From: Neospora caninum Liverpool
Taxonomy: Eukaryota > Apicomplexa > Conoidasida > Eucoccidiorida > Sarcocystidae
Assembly: GCF_000208865.1 (NCBI RefSeq)
Contig: NC_018391.1
Location: forward strand, 1,054,001-1,118,000
Direction: 5' to 3'
Length of the DNA stretch: 64,000 bases
In this document: piece after piece, positions 52,394 through 64,000 of the stretch
Layout of the letters: every line of letters begins with the position of its first letter
How positions within the stretch are numbered: the first letter of the stretch is position 1
The notes under the pieces: model-generated
Seen by the model: only the letters and a program-made list of their open reading frames with translations
Told to the model about the DNA's origin: nothing
The model's database searches: none
Position numbers and translations under genes: made by a program

Positions 52394-53514
52394 CGGGCCA
52401 CCTTCAAGTAAACGATAGGCGTCTTTGGTGGATGGCTTCTATTTATCAGTGCAGGTTTCTCCAACTGTTGAATGCCGCCAGCCTACGCTTCAGACTGGAA
52501 TTCAGTCTTGCCCGCTTCCTGCCTCTGCTACACGAGTGTAAGACACCAAATTATTCCCCATGTTTGCATCTCCCTTTTCAGTTCGGAAACAACCTTCTTA
52601 TGGAGATGTTTCGTTTATCAGGTGGCTGCTTCCCATGGAGATATTTCGTTTATCAGGTGGCTGCCTGAGCACTTGGGTACGCCTCTCATCCCTGAGGCTC
52701 GTTTTGTCAGCCTGCTAGCCTGTGAGAACCTGTGCTACCATTCAATTATCCAAGTTCCCCTGAGTGTTCCATCTTTAACCGTGAATGCAACAACATCTTT
52801 CTAGTCAGTCTCCAGACCTAAACAGACGCCGTTCACACGGGTGTTTCGAGCGCACTGTGGTGCTTCAAAACCATGTGCTGTCAGATTTACACAGCAGCTT
52901 CCCGTGGCAGACTGGGTAGTGGCCAACGACAGGGACCCCGCGACTACTAATGGGCGTTGTCGAGGGACTGGCTTGGGTTCACGGTGACTGCCGTGGAGAA
53001 AACTGTCCGTATGGGCAGCGTTTTTGGAATACCTTGCATTTTCCCGGATTGAACGCACTCGCATTACCGTGCGTGCCCACAGGTACATGCACTCACTCTC
53101 CCACCGTAGTCTGAAGATACAGTTGCGGCTTTCCTGTGCAGTTGCCCAAGTCCTGCTTTGTGGGCCAACGTCAAATATTACAACAGTGCCACTGCTTCGA
53201 AGAAGCAGCATACTGCGGCGTTACCGGGGTATGTGTCTCAGAAATTGCTCTCCCGCTCCACATCGTGTCAAGCCTCCGTATCGGGTTACTTACCCCGGGT
53301 TACTCTTGGCGTAGCTGGTTTTTTTGGATCCCTGGAAAATGGAAGTTTCGTGAGGTTTGAATGGCAACCCTGGAGCGGAGATACAGAAATGCGACATAAT
53401 TTGGAACTTCATACCGAATTCAGAGCTTTGGATGCCCTTCCGCCCGAAACGAAAGTGACCGCCAGTCGAGAGTTGCAGGGGATGGATACTAGCCCCACTA
53501 CAAGAGACCCATAG
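52394..53514 (+). CDS. paralog copy B, 3' exons only
   Basis: Three exons follow the same rules as copies A and C: 52394-52537 (144 nt, phase 1/1, donor GTAAGA), 53142-53228 (87 nt, phase 1/1, donor GTATGT) and a terminal exon 53315-53514 (TAG). They give about 143 residues. The first holds a helical segment (RFLQLLNAASLRFRLEFSLA), the second TVPLLRRSSILRRYR, and the last opens AGFFGSLENGSFVRFEW and ends in an acidic, Thr-rich tail. Membership of the family rests on strand, exon style and position between A and C, because residue-level similarity is weak by eye. Upstream exons were not found, so this may be a truncated copy, a pseudogene, or an independent small gene. Confidence 0.42.
52601..52669. 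repeat. 35-bp imperfect tandem duplication
   Basis: Two adjacent units, 52601-52635 and 52636-52669, share TGGAGAT, then TTTCGTTTATCAGGTGGCTG, with a base difference (TGT versus TAT). They lie in the intron between the first two recognised exons of copy B. Confidence 0.85.
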
Positions 53515-54638
53515 GGAAAAGAGCAGGACTTGACCTCCTGCACATCAGCAGGCAAGCGGCGTCGTTGAGTATAGCCCATATATGAGTAACGCTATCCGCT
53601 CTCCTCAGAAAAACAGGTAATGCATTCGGTGCTGGTCTGCAGGACTGCGTATGCATCAGGCACCGTGCGGCCAGCAAAAAAGTACGGGGGCACGCTGCGT
53701 TTTCCTCTAGTTTTCCATGTTGCCCTTTCCCAGACTAACGCGTGTGAGCATGGAGACGTTCTTTCATGCACGCTTCGGTGTTGCTGATGAGTTTCAGGGC
53801 ACTCAGAACTTTGTGCTCCGTCCAGTGCAGGGATTCTCAAACGTTTACCAGTTTTGGAGTCGCGGCGACGTCCCACAATGTTGCCGACTCGGGAGGTCGT
53901 TCATAGCCTGCCTGTTGCCGAATTGTACGCGATACTCCAGGATGAAACCTAAATAGTATTGAGCTTTCTCTTCTGAGCAGAATGAAGGCGCCATTCCGTG
54001 CTCTCTTGTTTGGAAGTGCGTCTGCCTGCGACGGACTGGAGCTCCCTCCGTGTCGTTCTCATCCCGCAGGCACGTGCCCGGATAAGCCCCATCGGGTCCC
54101 CCGATTCATTCTACTATTGTTGAAGACTATGTCTGGAACAAGCTGCGCACTCACTGTGTCCCAACAGCCTTGTGTCGTTTTCATATTCATACCGCCAATG
54201 CAATACGTTTTTTGTTAGCCTTTTCTTTCGTCGCCGTTTGTAAGACCCAGAACATCGACTGAAGGCACCGCAGTTCTCGCGCTCCCACTCTCCTGCCCTC
54301 ATCCGCTCGTACCCGCTGCGTGTGCCGCACGGGAGCCCGTGCGGTGAACAAAGTGGAAGAGCGAGTTTCCTCTGCAAGACGTATTTCCATACAATCTCTT
54401 CGTCGGCTCGGCTCCATCGTTAATAGAAGAGTATACTGCATCACACCATTTTTCGCCGCCGTCTTTCTTAAATTGTGAAACCAGCTCTACGGAAGTAAAC
54501 CAGTTCCTAAGCGCGATCCTGTTGCGCTGCGGAAGCGGTGGTTTTACAGTTGCAGCGGCGAACTGCGTGCTTTGTCGCGGAAACTGTTCGTTTACCACAT
54601 TTGCTGTACGTACGTGGGTTTCCACTCGGTTGTAAGTC
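53515..54638. other. intergenic region and probable promoter of copy C
   Basis: About 1.1 kb between the copy B stop and the copy C start codon. Open frames of 70-80 codons (53717, 53982) have no convincing splice partners. The stretch presumably contains the promoter and 5' UTR of copy C. Confidence 0.4.
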
Positions 54639-57600
54639 ATGGATGGAATACAAAATGGGATATTCGGCGGTGAACCCGGGCTGCAGCCTTCCACCTCCCG
54701 CAACTCCTCCCTGTCCACCGGCGAGGAGGCGGGTGAACCAGCAAGTAGACACGTCTCCTTTACACAGACCAGCACAGAACTGCTTCCAGAGCCGAAAAAC
54801 GCGACCTCTGCCATTGAAGAGGAAAGTGGCCAGCCACGGGTTTCCAGAAGATTTTATCGGCGTCCGAAAAGTCAGTTCAGTCTACTGAAGGGTCCTTCCC
54901 ATGGTTTGTCTTCTTCCAAAGTAGTAATGCTGATTGCCGCGTTTGCGGTCCTGTACTTCCTCAAACTATATCTTCAGCGTTGCCTTTTCCCTCAGCTTGC
55001 TCCTTCCTCGTCTGCTGGTTCAATCTCTCCATCTTCTCTCCAGACGAGTCGCGCTCTGCTTTCTCCCGCGTCAACTCAAAGTCCAGGACCTCACACTGTC
55101 GGGTCCACTAACAGCAGGCGACTATCACAGGGAGATGAGCCACCATCTGCACCGATTTGTGGAGACAATGACACAGGCGATGAGGCAGGAGTACAGGAAG
55201 GAGAAAAAAAGAATGGTCAGAAGAAGAAGCAGCGTGCCAAGGCCCCGCGCGCGAAAAGGGGACAACCCAAAGCCGAGGACCCAGAAGACGAGAGTGAAGG
55301 CGTGCCCAAGAAAAAGAGTCGGCGTGGCGCCCCCCGGGCAAAGCCACAAGCCGAACCTTCGGAAGAGGAACACGAACAAGAGGAAGAAATGCGTGGAGCA
55401 TTAGGAGGGCTTGCAAAAGGTACGCAAAGCCCTGACCCAATAACAATATGCGTGCACGGGCATTTAGTTCACGGTGTCCGAATACACGCGAAAAAATCCA
55501 AAACCTGCACTTATTTGCACATGCATACACATTCTGGCCATGGCAGATAGCTTACGGAACGGCTTGATTCACTTGCGGTCATTGCTCATGCAGACGATGC
55601 CTGCAATTGCTTCGTTGCAGTTCACCTCATTTTTACCATTTTCCTTCTTCCGTTATTGGCGTTAGTTCTGCATTCTGCCTTGTTGGTCATCATAGCCATC
55701 GTCTGATTCTCCGTTTGACTGCCTGCTGCGCATGACTCGCATCGCTTCGCTTTGTAGGCGACACAATCCCGACTGAGAGTGATTTGGCCGCTCTCCTGGA
55801 AAATCAGCCGTTGCAGAATTTTGACTCGGTTTTTCATCAACATCTCGCGTCCTTGCACGCTTCATCGGGTAGGGTGTCGATGGAGATGGAATACAATTGC
55901 ATTTGTTGTTACTCGGTTGCGTGGAGCTGCCTCTACGCGCTGCATTTGACTATCTCGGAACCTTGCATGTTCGGGTCTGACGCCCATTTTTTATGCTGCT
56001 ATTCCTTTGCTCTGAACGTGAAGGATGCAACAACAGCGTTCCGTATTCACATTGCTAAACGAATCTTTCACGTTAGCCTATCCAATTGAGCATGTGTGCG
56101 TCCATATCTGCGGACTGATCCGTCAGAAACAGAAGCTGTGAGCGGAAAATCGAGTCTTTCGAACACACGGCGTCACGCCGTCGTCTCGGTTTCTGCTGCG
56201 CAGATTTTTTTCCTCCTTGGTTTCCCGTTTGTTTTCTCATGCTAGTACTCCATGTCTATCATCCCATCGCTGTCGCCTGTTTTCTTATCTCTTGCGACCT
56301 CGTTCGGCATCGGTGCTTTGTCACCATTTTGATCTTGGCGTCGTTTTCTTTCATGCCTTCGAGGGTTTGATGCCTGAATGGTCTGCTTCTTTCATTCCTG
56401 TTCACAGCTGGCGAGTTCAGTGATGAATGCTCCCTCCTTGTGTCTGAACTGGAAAGCATCCGTTACAACACTTGGTACACGAATCGGCGATTTACTCAGC
56501 GTCCATTGCTAACCCGAGTGAAAACGCTTGTTCGTCATTTGGCGATCGCCGAATTTTCGGCGTTACGCGCTTCCTCTCTCTTGAGTAAGCTGAACAACAG
56601 ATACGATAAATGGAAAATTGCACACTGATACTTGTTTGCATGTGTGTCGGCTTTCTGTACCTTCATCGAAACACTTTGTGAAACCAGTGTACAGATTGCA
56701 CAACCGAAGGAGACAACACAATAGGCTGGCGGGACTGGAACTTCGAGTGCGGCCCCTGAGATATCGTGGTAGTTGACGAAGGGTGGCGAAATGCGTTGCA
56801 GACCAAGAGACGGATGGCATGGAGACAACCGCGTTTGTCGACTCTTGCATCCCTTCAACGTTATGTAGCCGTTTTCCAAAGTGCGTTGTAATGAAACGCC
56901 GGAAGGCCGCGGGGAATAGAGGGATGAAGTAGCGATGCAGCTGTGTTGTGGCTTCTTAATGCGTGTAAAAGGTACACAGAAGGGTTAGGCGAGGCTGGGT
57001 GGAAGCCGCCGGAGTGGTAACTTGCTAGGCTGGTATGCGGCCCTTGCCTTCATGGATCTGCTCTTCATGAGGGCGTCTCAGATATCCACAGCACACCAGC
57101 ACCCACGCATGCAGGTGGCCGGGAATGTAACGTACCTGTGCGCCAGGTCGAGCCCCACTAGAACTGGTGTGAGTCATTGTGTCACTGGCATCGAGGCTTG
57201 GGCGTCCAGCTGAGGCTACGTTTGCTGTGCCACGTGCTCGCAGCCAAGGTATCCTTGTTCCCATGTGTTGCAGCACCGAATCACTGTGGAGCGTGGACGG
57301 TCGTGATACGTGCTGCGGCGCTACAGTGGTGTGGGCATAGACCCCGTTAGAAGTTCGATTTGTGAGTATGCTGTTTTCGGCAGACGGTCTGGCGTCGCCA
57401 ACATTGCGGGTGTGTGTCTGATGTCGAGTCGATGGACTCATAGGGAGAAAAAGTCGAATACTTGTCTATCCCTCCAACTATATCCTGCTTCCTTCTTTTC
57501 AACGCAGTGGCTCTTCAGTGACGTACCCTAGCCTGACGCGCTTGGGTCGGTCCGTAACGACGCAATTTCTCCTTGTTTGAGTCGGGTGCGCACGTGTTTT

Positions 57601-57858
57601 CAGGGTCTCACAGCGCGCATCCGGTGACAACGCAGAAGCCAAGCGAAAGCGCGCTGCAACTGTGGAACGCAGTGCACGCTGTTCGCCATATGGCTGCTGA
57701 GGGCCTGCAGACGTTGCAGGCTCGCTCTCTCGCACGACATGGATTGCATGAGGCACTCAACGCCGTTGTCCGTGAAGCTCTCCCTTCGCTGGTTTTGGAC
57801 ATCTATTGGGATAATCCTAGAATAAAAGGAGTCAACGCGATTAAAGCGGTTACAAAGG
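54639..57858 (+). CDS. single-pass membrane, Lys/Arg-rich paralog, copy C (3' end in gap)
   Basis: Unrecognised family; possibly related to annotated K/R-rich tandem families of Toxoplasma. Four exons are visible: 54639-55419, 55758-55868 (111 nt), 56408-56584 (177 nt) and 57604-57858 (255 nt), all ending in phase 1. The last donor (GTAGGT) leads into the assembly gap, so the 3' half is missing. The first exon encodes 260 residues. No N-terminal signal peptide is evident. A hydrophobic segment at about residues 94-112 (VVMLIAAFAVLYFLKLYLQ) should cross the membrane. An RRLSQ at 160-164 resembles the RRLxx processing motif of exported Toxoplasma proteins. Residues about 185-240 alternate basic (KKNGQKKKQRAKAPRAKR) and acidic blocks. 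Later exons are helical (LVRHLAIAEFSALRASSLL; LHEALNAVVREALPSLVLDI). Exon lengths and phases match copy A exactly, which supports the model. Confidence 0.72.
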
Positions 57859-57999
57859 GTAGGTGCTTGGGACACACCCTATCACTGACTATTCAGGCAT
57901 ACGTATATCTATGTATTGGTTCCATGCAAGGCCCATAGGCGATACGCGCATCCGATTCAGCTGACGCGAGGGATCCCTCCAGTGAGGACGCAGGGCAGG

Positions 58000-58099
58000 N
58001 NNNNNNNNNNNNNNNNNNNNNNNNNNNNNNNNNNNNNNNNNNNNNNNNNNNNNNNNNNNNNNNNNNNNNNNNNNNNNNNNNNNNNNNNNNNNNNNNNNN
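58000..58099. other. assembly gap (100 N)
   Basis: Exactly 100 N, the conventional size for a gap of unknown length. It is flanked on the left by the unfinished + strand copy C and on the right by a TA array and the unfinished minus-strand PrpD gene. Confidence 0.99.
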
Positions 58100-58436
<337 letters not shown>

Positions 58437-58523
58437 GGTCCAGGTGCAGGCCGAGGTGGGCACAGAGAGAGAGAGGGACATCCCTACAGATGTGTCGGTA
58501 AACCCCTAAACGGCAAATGGATG

Positions 58524-59664
58524 TTACTCTAGTGCCTCGTCTGTCCAGAGGAACGTCGTGACGTCAGAACCCGCCTTGCCTGCCTCCTGCGATTCGGCAT
58601 ACACCACTCTACTTGCAGTGTACGTACACACCATGGAGTGGTCGGCAGACTGCCGAGTCCGAGGGTCTCGCTTGGCAACGTCTCCGATGATGCTGAAGGC
58701 AGGCTCGTACGCGGTTACAGAGATTGCCTGGATGCGGTTCGGCTCGCGAGAGATCACGGGATGCGCGACCAGCAACCGAATAAGACCCTGGAAACGTTTA
58801 CACACCGACGGCCACGCACAAAACGCATGCGCCTCTAGACTGCCTGTACAGAACTGTGTTTGTACATAGACACACTTGTCGTGCAGCTCCGAAAATAAGA
58901 CGCGCGCACCTCGGAAGCGTTCCTCGTAGCTTAACAGTACCTCCATTCATACACGGCGACACTGTGTCCATTATATCGGTAGTTATGCTAAAACGCAGAC
59001 ACGGATTTTTATAAACTAAATCATTCTATAAAGCTAAATACATCTGAGGAGGTAGATACGCACGAGCGTTGCCCTGTAGCGTCTGGGCGTCCGGGACCGT
59101 TGCTGAGTTGGCGGCGCACAGACGCGCGCGGCTGTGATTCTATACCATGCAGCGAGATGCCGCTCACCTCGAGGGCTCCTGCCGACTGGTGTTCGTACAG
59201 CCCAAGCTTGAAATGCATGCGCGAAACGGCGAAATCTTTTCCGGAGTGCGTGAGGACGAGGTCGAAGGGCGACTCTCCGTCCGTTTTCACATTCTGGAAA
59301 CAAAAGAAAACCGCGCACGCGAGCGGCATCGCGAGAATGTCCCAAGCCTTGATCGCTCGAGAGACGCACCTGGGGGACCTCAGCTCGACATCCTGCAAAG
59401 AGAGATGACGGCGACCGGGCGGAATCTACGACCGTCTTATGGGAAGGACAAACGGCACGAAACCGAGCAGCGAGAAACGAACGTGGACACAAAACGCCCA
59501 GCATTGAACGTCTGCACAGCTCACACGGAGATCTACACATGGATCAGCAGGTGACATTTAAAAAAATACACACGCAAGCACATGTACGTTGCCACAACAT
59601 CCTGCCCCATATATATATATATATATATATATATACATGACAATGCACATGTATCCGTATACGT

Positions 59665-59708
<44 letters not shown>

Positions 59709-62700
59709 TACGGGTCAACGTGACGACGCGGCGATCTACGCGTCGCTCAAGCTGCCTTTATATCGACACTGAAGAGCCGCTGTGTGTCGCTGTGCGCAAT
59801 AAGATATACGCATACCCTAAATGTATGAATGTGCCCCACGTAGTATCTGTATTCGGGTCTGCGGACGGATATCTCTAAACCCGCATACACAGGTACCTAC
59901 AAATATGCACGTGAATATACACGTGTATGGATAGACACAAGGTGGAGGGACGCCACGGTCTTGTCTTACCCATCTGAAGACAGCCTCTGGATTTCGGAAG
60001 ATATCTCGCGGTCCGACAAAGCCCTTGATCGCTAAGTGACACAAGCAGAACGTCTGCAGCAAACCATGGCTTGTGGGGAAGGGACATAGAGACATTTGCG
60101 AGCGTTTCCCTGTCAAACGCCCTTTTGAGTCTCGGTCGTTCCTCGTGGCCCGCGGGTTCTCTCTCCCTGGATCTTGTGTCTAGGGAGCCTTCGCCACCGT
60201 TGTAGAGAAGTTTGGTCGGCAGCAAACCTTGAAGCCGGAAAATCCGTTGCCACTAGCAGGAGGCTATTTCAAAAACACTTGTTGTGATACGTATACCAAT
60301 CCGCGAATCAGTTTCGGCACATGCACGCCTGCGTGTGCATGCAGCGGTGCGTCTGAGCGCTATCTTTGAAGGCTGCAGACGCGTTTTGCGAGGTCGCACA
60401 CACTCGGAGATGCTCAAAAATAATACCTCGGCGCATGCTGAGGACGGCAGCCTCTGCGGCGAGAGCCGCCGAGCTCCCCTTCGAGTCGCTGAGCTGCTTG
60501 CCGGCTCGAATCGCTCTCCAGGGAATGTAGTGGGCGACTGACAAGCCGATGGCGGATTCAATTTGCTCGGCGGACGCTCCTGAGCAACCCCGCATGCACA
60601 CGTCCCTCAATCGAAACAAAGACGCGTTTCGGTCCCGGAGCACACAGCCGGTGGGGGCCCTCGACATCGAGGTCGCGACATCGACAGATCGGAACGCATT
60701 TCATCTGCGGGAACGAGGGCATGCATATGCACATGTCCCCGCCAGACCGCTGGAGAGGTGCAAATATATTTGCAGGGGTTGGCGCCTCGTCCGATGCATG
60801 CGTGTGCACATTTGCACGTGTAGATGCACGGAGAAAGAAAGAACGCGAAAACGCGACGGGAAGAGATGCACGCAGCGAGAGAGGTTAACGCGTAGAGGGT
60901 TCGATGAGTCATGCGACTCGGGTCACGCGCGCAAATCTTGCATGCACTGCACGAACGTGAATATATACTTACGTAAATATATATTTATACACACACATAT
61001 ATATCTCTCTACCTATACACATATATATATATATATATATGTCTGGGTGGAACGTGTGTGCATGCCTGCGTGAGCTGTTTTGCACACCGCGTGTCGCCTC
61101 GGCCGTACCCAGAAGGGCGCCGTAGACGGCAGCCGAGGCGACCGCTCCGTAGACCACGTGGTCAATTTTGAACGATTTCAGGCTGAAGACTTCCGCGAGA
61201 CGCCCGCGGATCTCGTCCAGGCACAGCATCGCCCGGAGAGCCTTTCTGCGCGGGAAACAAAAGGGAAGGCAAAGCGGACTGAGACACGACAACAGGCGCC
61301 GCCAACGCGCGGCCCAGGCGCCTGCACGCGCAGCGTTTGCGGCGGACAGAGAAAACAAAGAGGAGGCGGCGGGCGAAGCGGCGCACCCGGGAACGCCGAC
61401 CCCCCGCGTCTCCGGAACAGGAAGATGCGACGGCCCGACAGAGGAGCCGAAGATCTCGGCCAACAAGTCACGAGGAGAGAAGAGAAAGAGACAAGGTGCA
61501 AAGCGATGGACTGCCGAGGCCATATACCTAAGCGCACGACCTTGTTGGTCGTGTGGGGCCTATATCTACGCTCCCGAAAATGCGTGAATCCACACCCAAG
61601 TGTACAGACAGGGAGACAGCGATACCCGCGTGGAGCGCGCTACTTCTATCTTCCCGTACACAAACGCGTATACATATATATATACATATATATGTACGCA
61701 TGTATATGTGTATATGTATAACGACTACCAGATCAGTTATTATATGCAGATAGACTTTTGAAGCGCGCTTGGTGGTTACCGGCCGTCGACGTTTTCGGCA
61801 CCAGCCTGGGCAGCGGCGATGACGACAGGGTAGAAGTCGTTGTGTCCGAATTCTCCTGCTTGGTGTCCCTTCAACTTTGGATTGAAGCCAAAGACAGTGC
61901 CGTTGCTGTCCCACTCTCGCACCGCTGCGCAGTTCGCTGCGACGACCTGGATTGCGCCGCATACACAAAGACGAGATCGTTTTCTTTCAAAGCCTCGAGA
62001 CCCACAGATGATCGAATCCTGAGACCGACCGCCTCAGTGCTGCGCGGCGTGCAGCTTTCACACGGGGATTCCGCCGAACAAACTTGTCCTCCACTCTCCC
62101 CCAACACGACGGAACACCCCAATGCGCACGCCGCTCTCTTCACATCTACATCTGCGCGCGATACACCTACACCAACAAATATATATATATATATATATAT
62201 TTATTGTATATTGTGTAGACGGGCTGTTTGCTGGTTACGACACCCCGTTTCCATGAACCCGTGCGGTACCTGCGTTCGCTCATCAACGGCGCAACTGACC
62301 TTTTCGGGTTGTGACCGTGTCAGACTGCCGAAGACGCGTGCGCCGCAGCTGCGACAGGACACACGGGCACAGAAGGCGGGGGCAACTGAGAGGATCCTGT
62401 CCATTTCCGACGCCGCAACCAGGCGCGGAGCGTCTTTCGGTTCCCTGGCGAGGCCTGTCTCGATTCGCTCGCAAATCGTGACTGGGTCAAGCGGAAATGG
62501 AGCCGCTCCGTGCAGGGCCAGAGGTGTACATACCGACTGAGTTTTGTGAACGTCTTTGGACACGCAACTCAGGCGAACAGCGCTAAAACGTAGCTACGTC
62601 TCAGCATCACCATGCGCAACGACGCATGCATCCAGCTAGACCTACACCCTTGACATCTATACAAGCGAGACACATCTTCTGTAGATGGAGTATATGGACG

Positions 62701-63718
62701 CCGACACATGTGTGCGTTAGCCGTGTCTTTGCTGCCGAATTGAGCCGTCGGGGGTGAACGGGCGAACTGCAGACAGGCTGCAGAGCCTCGAAGCGCCAGG
62801 CCGACCCGCGGAGGCTCTGCTAGATACCGTGTGACGTAGCGACACCCGGCAGGGGCCCACGCATGTCCTCTGGGGCTCGCCGCTGTCTCAAGGAAGAAAA
62901 CCGTTCTCTTCGCTGCCGACCACTCGGCTGTGCCAAGGGATGTCTCATCTTGCATCGATCTGTGCTCATGCATAGCGCTAGTCACATCCTCGGACCCCCT
63001 CGCTCCCCCCATAAACTCTTCCGTCCACGCATGCGGAATCGCCCATATGGGCAGAGGGAACGAAGCGACGGATGTGCTGCGGAACACTCACGCGCCTGAA
63101 CCACACGGGGCACACGCCGCAACAGCGCGGCTTCTGAGCGGATGCGCGGCTCCTCATTCACGCGCCGTGTCGTCTTGACAGCAACCTCCTTCTTCACCAC
63201 ACTCACACCCGCACACAGGTCGTCCTATATATATATATATATACATACATACAGATATCTGTCTCTCTATTATATATATATATATCTATGTATAGGTTTC
63301 TGTATATCCACCGATCACCCTGAAGGTTTACAGACGCCAGTGTGGAGAGAGAGAGGCAGGGTGCGAGCGCAGGAAAGAGAGCAAGATGCGCGTACGCCGG
63401 CGCACGTTTCCCGACGTCTCGAAAGTGTCGTGCAAGGTCACGGGCGTGTTGTTTCGCAGATGACTGGAAATTGAACAGGCACAGGGTGAAAATCCGCGAA
63501 CTGCGCCAAAGGTTGCGCGTATCCGTACAGCTTTCACAAACCCTGAATGCGGTGCGCTTTCTGTTTTGTCGAGCTTACAGGGGTAATCGAGAGCCTCTTC
63601 CCTCAGAATGGTCGGCGCATTCGTTTTGAGCGCCAGTGCGGAAACGCCGCAAAGGACGCTGTCCGTGTGGAACAGGCGAACTTTCTCGTAGACGTTCTCG
63701 TCGACATTATCCCCGTAC
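58524..63718 (-). CDS. prpD: 2-methylcitrate dehydratase, PrpD/MmgE family (partial at both ends)
   Basis: Dehydrates 2-methylcitrate in the methylcitrate cycle, which disposes of propionyl-CoA, usually in mitochondria. Minus-strand exons: 63718-63579, one ending at 62300, 61946-61780, 61245-61109, 60579-60427, 60031-59970, 59293-59168 and about 58742-58524. From 62300 leftwards they join in frame. Joined, they read across the PrpD fold: [28 protein letters not shown] and [95 protein letters not shown], then [13 protein letters not shown] and [12 protein letters not shown]. Asp, His and Lys residues at the family's active-site positions appear to be present. The first exon ([16 protein letters not shown]) is the N-terminal region, so the start lies right of the window. 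The link between 63579 and 62300 is unresolved, with the exon start at 62536 or 62348. The C-terminal exons are missing, probably in the gap. Confidence 0.85.
59609..59705. repeat. two (TA)n microsatellites in intron
   Basis: TA runs at about 59609-59635 and 59668-59705 inside the PrpD intron 59294-59969. Confidence 0.9.
61020..61040. repeat. (TA)n microsatellite in intron
   Basis: Short TA run in the PrpD intron 60580-61108. Confidence 0.85.
62179..62200. repeat. (TA)n microsatellite in intron
   Basis: Short TA run in the PrpD intron 61947-62299. Confidence 0.85.
63226..63285. repeat. paired short TA tracts in intron
   Basis: TA runs at 63226-63243 and 63269-63285 separated by ACATACAGATATCTGTCTC-like sequence, upstream of the unresolved PrpD exon. 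Confidence 0.8.
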
Positions 63719-64000
63719 CTGTGTGAAACGGCGCAGCGAAGCGGCAGACTCTTTTGGGAATTCGAACACCCACGCTCCTCGAGCCCGTGCAGCAACACAC
63801 TTGGACTGGGAAAAAGTGTACGGGTGGACGCGTGTCTACAGCGACGTGTCTCCAGTGTACGGACATACACGCATGCACACACAGAGAGAGACAGCTGGAT
63901 GTACACTTATCAGCCTGGAAATCTGGCCGCCGTACTTTTCCAAAAAAGGCGTCTCCACACTCCTATACACCGACGCATCGCGTCTTGAGGAACTTTGGAG

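Overview
The window is nuclear DNA of a coccidian apicomplexan, most likely Toxoplasma gondii or a close relative such as Neospora or Hammondia. Clues are intron-rich genes with GT..AG junctions, GC-rich alanine/arginine/glutamate-heavy coding sequence, very frequent TGCATGC-type motifs, TA microsatellites inside introns, and the gene content (a RAP-domain protein, a methylcitrate-cycle enzyme). Species and strain cannot be fixed by eye. There are no operons, prokaryotic mobile elements or CRISPR arrays. All gene models below were built by hand from splice sites and reading-frame phase; no alignment or expression data were used.

Left part (1-34 kb), GC-rich single-copy genes: (i) a very long coiled-coil protein on +, entering from the left edge and ending at 10829; (ii) a CCCH zinc-finger protein of the ZC3H3/CPSF30-like type on +, 14607-18148; (iii) the spliceosomal Sm protein F on +, 22276-24041, with a 9-nt first coding exon; (iv) a small unrecognised gene on -, 26092-27030 (5' end unresolved); (v) an eight-exon RAP-domain organellar RNA-binding protein on -, 27654-34196.

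Middle part (34-58 kb) reads as less GC-rich and contains short local duplications and a + strand cluster of lineage-specific paralogous genes. These consist of many short exons that are almost all phase-1/phase-1 and encode helical segments. Copy A (38583-48141, at least 12 exons), copy B (52394-53514, only 3' exons recognised) and copy C (54639 into the gap) are related: exons of 111, 177 and 255 nt recur in the same order in A and C. Copy C begins with a single-pass membrane segment and a lysine/arginine-rich region. Some members look damaged (changed splice donor, frameshifted tail). This cluster is the best candidate for an undescribed system. A 100-N gap at 58000-58099 truncates copy C.

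Right part (58-64 kb): a PrpD/MmgE-family 2-methylcitrate dehydratase on -, with its 5' end beyond the right edge and its 3' end not found before the gap. TA repeats lie in its introns and next to the gap.

The genes do not form one pathway. Sm F and the CCCH protein act in nuclear RNA processing, the RAP protein probably in organellar RNA metabolism, and PrpD in propionyl-CoA disposal.
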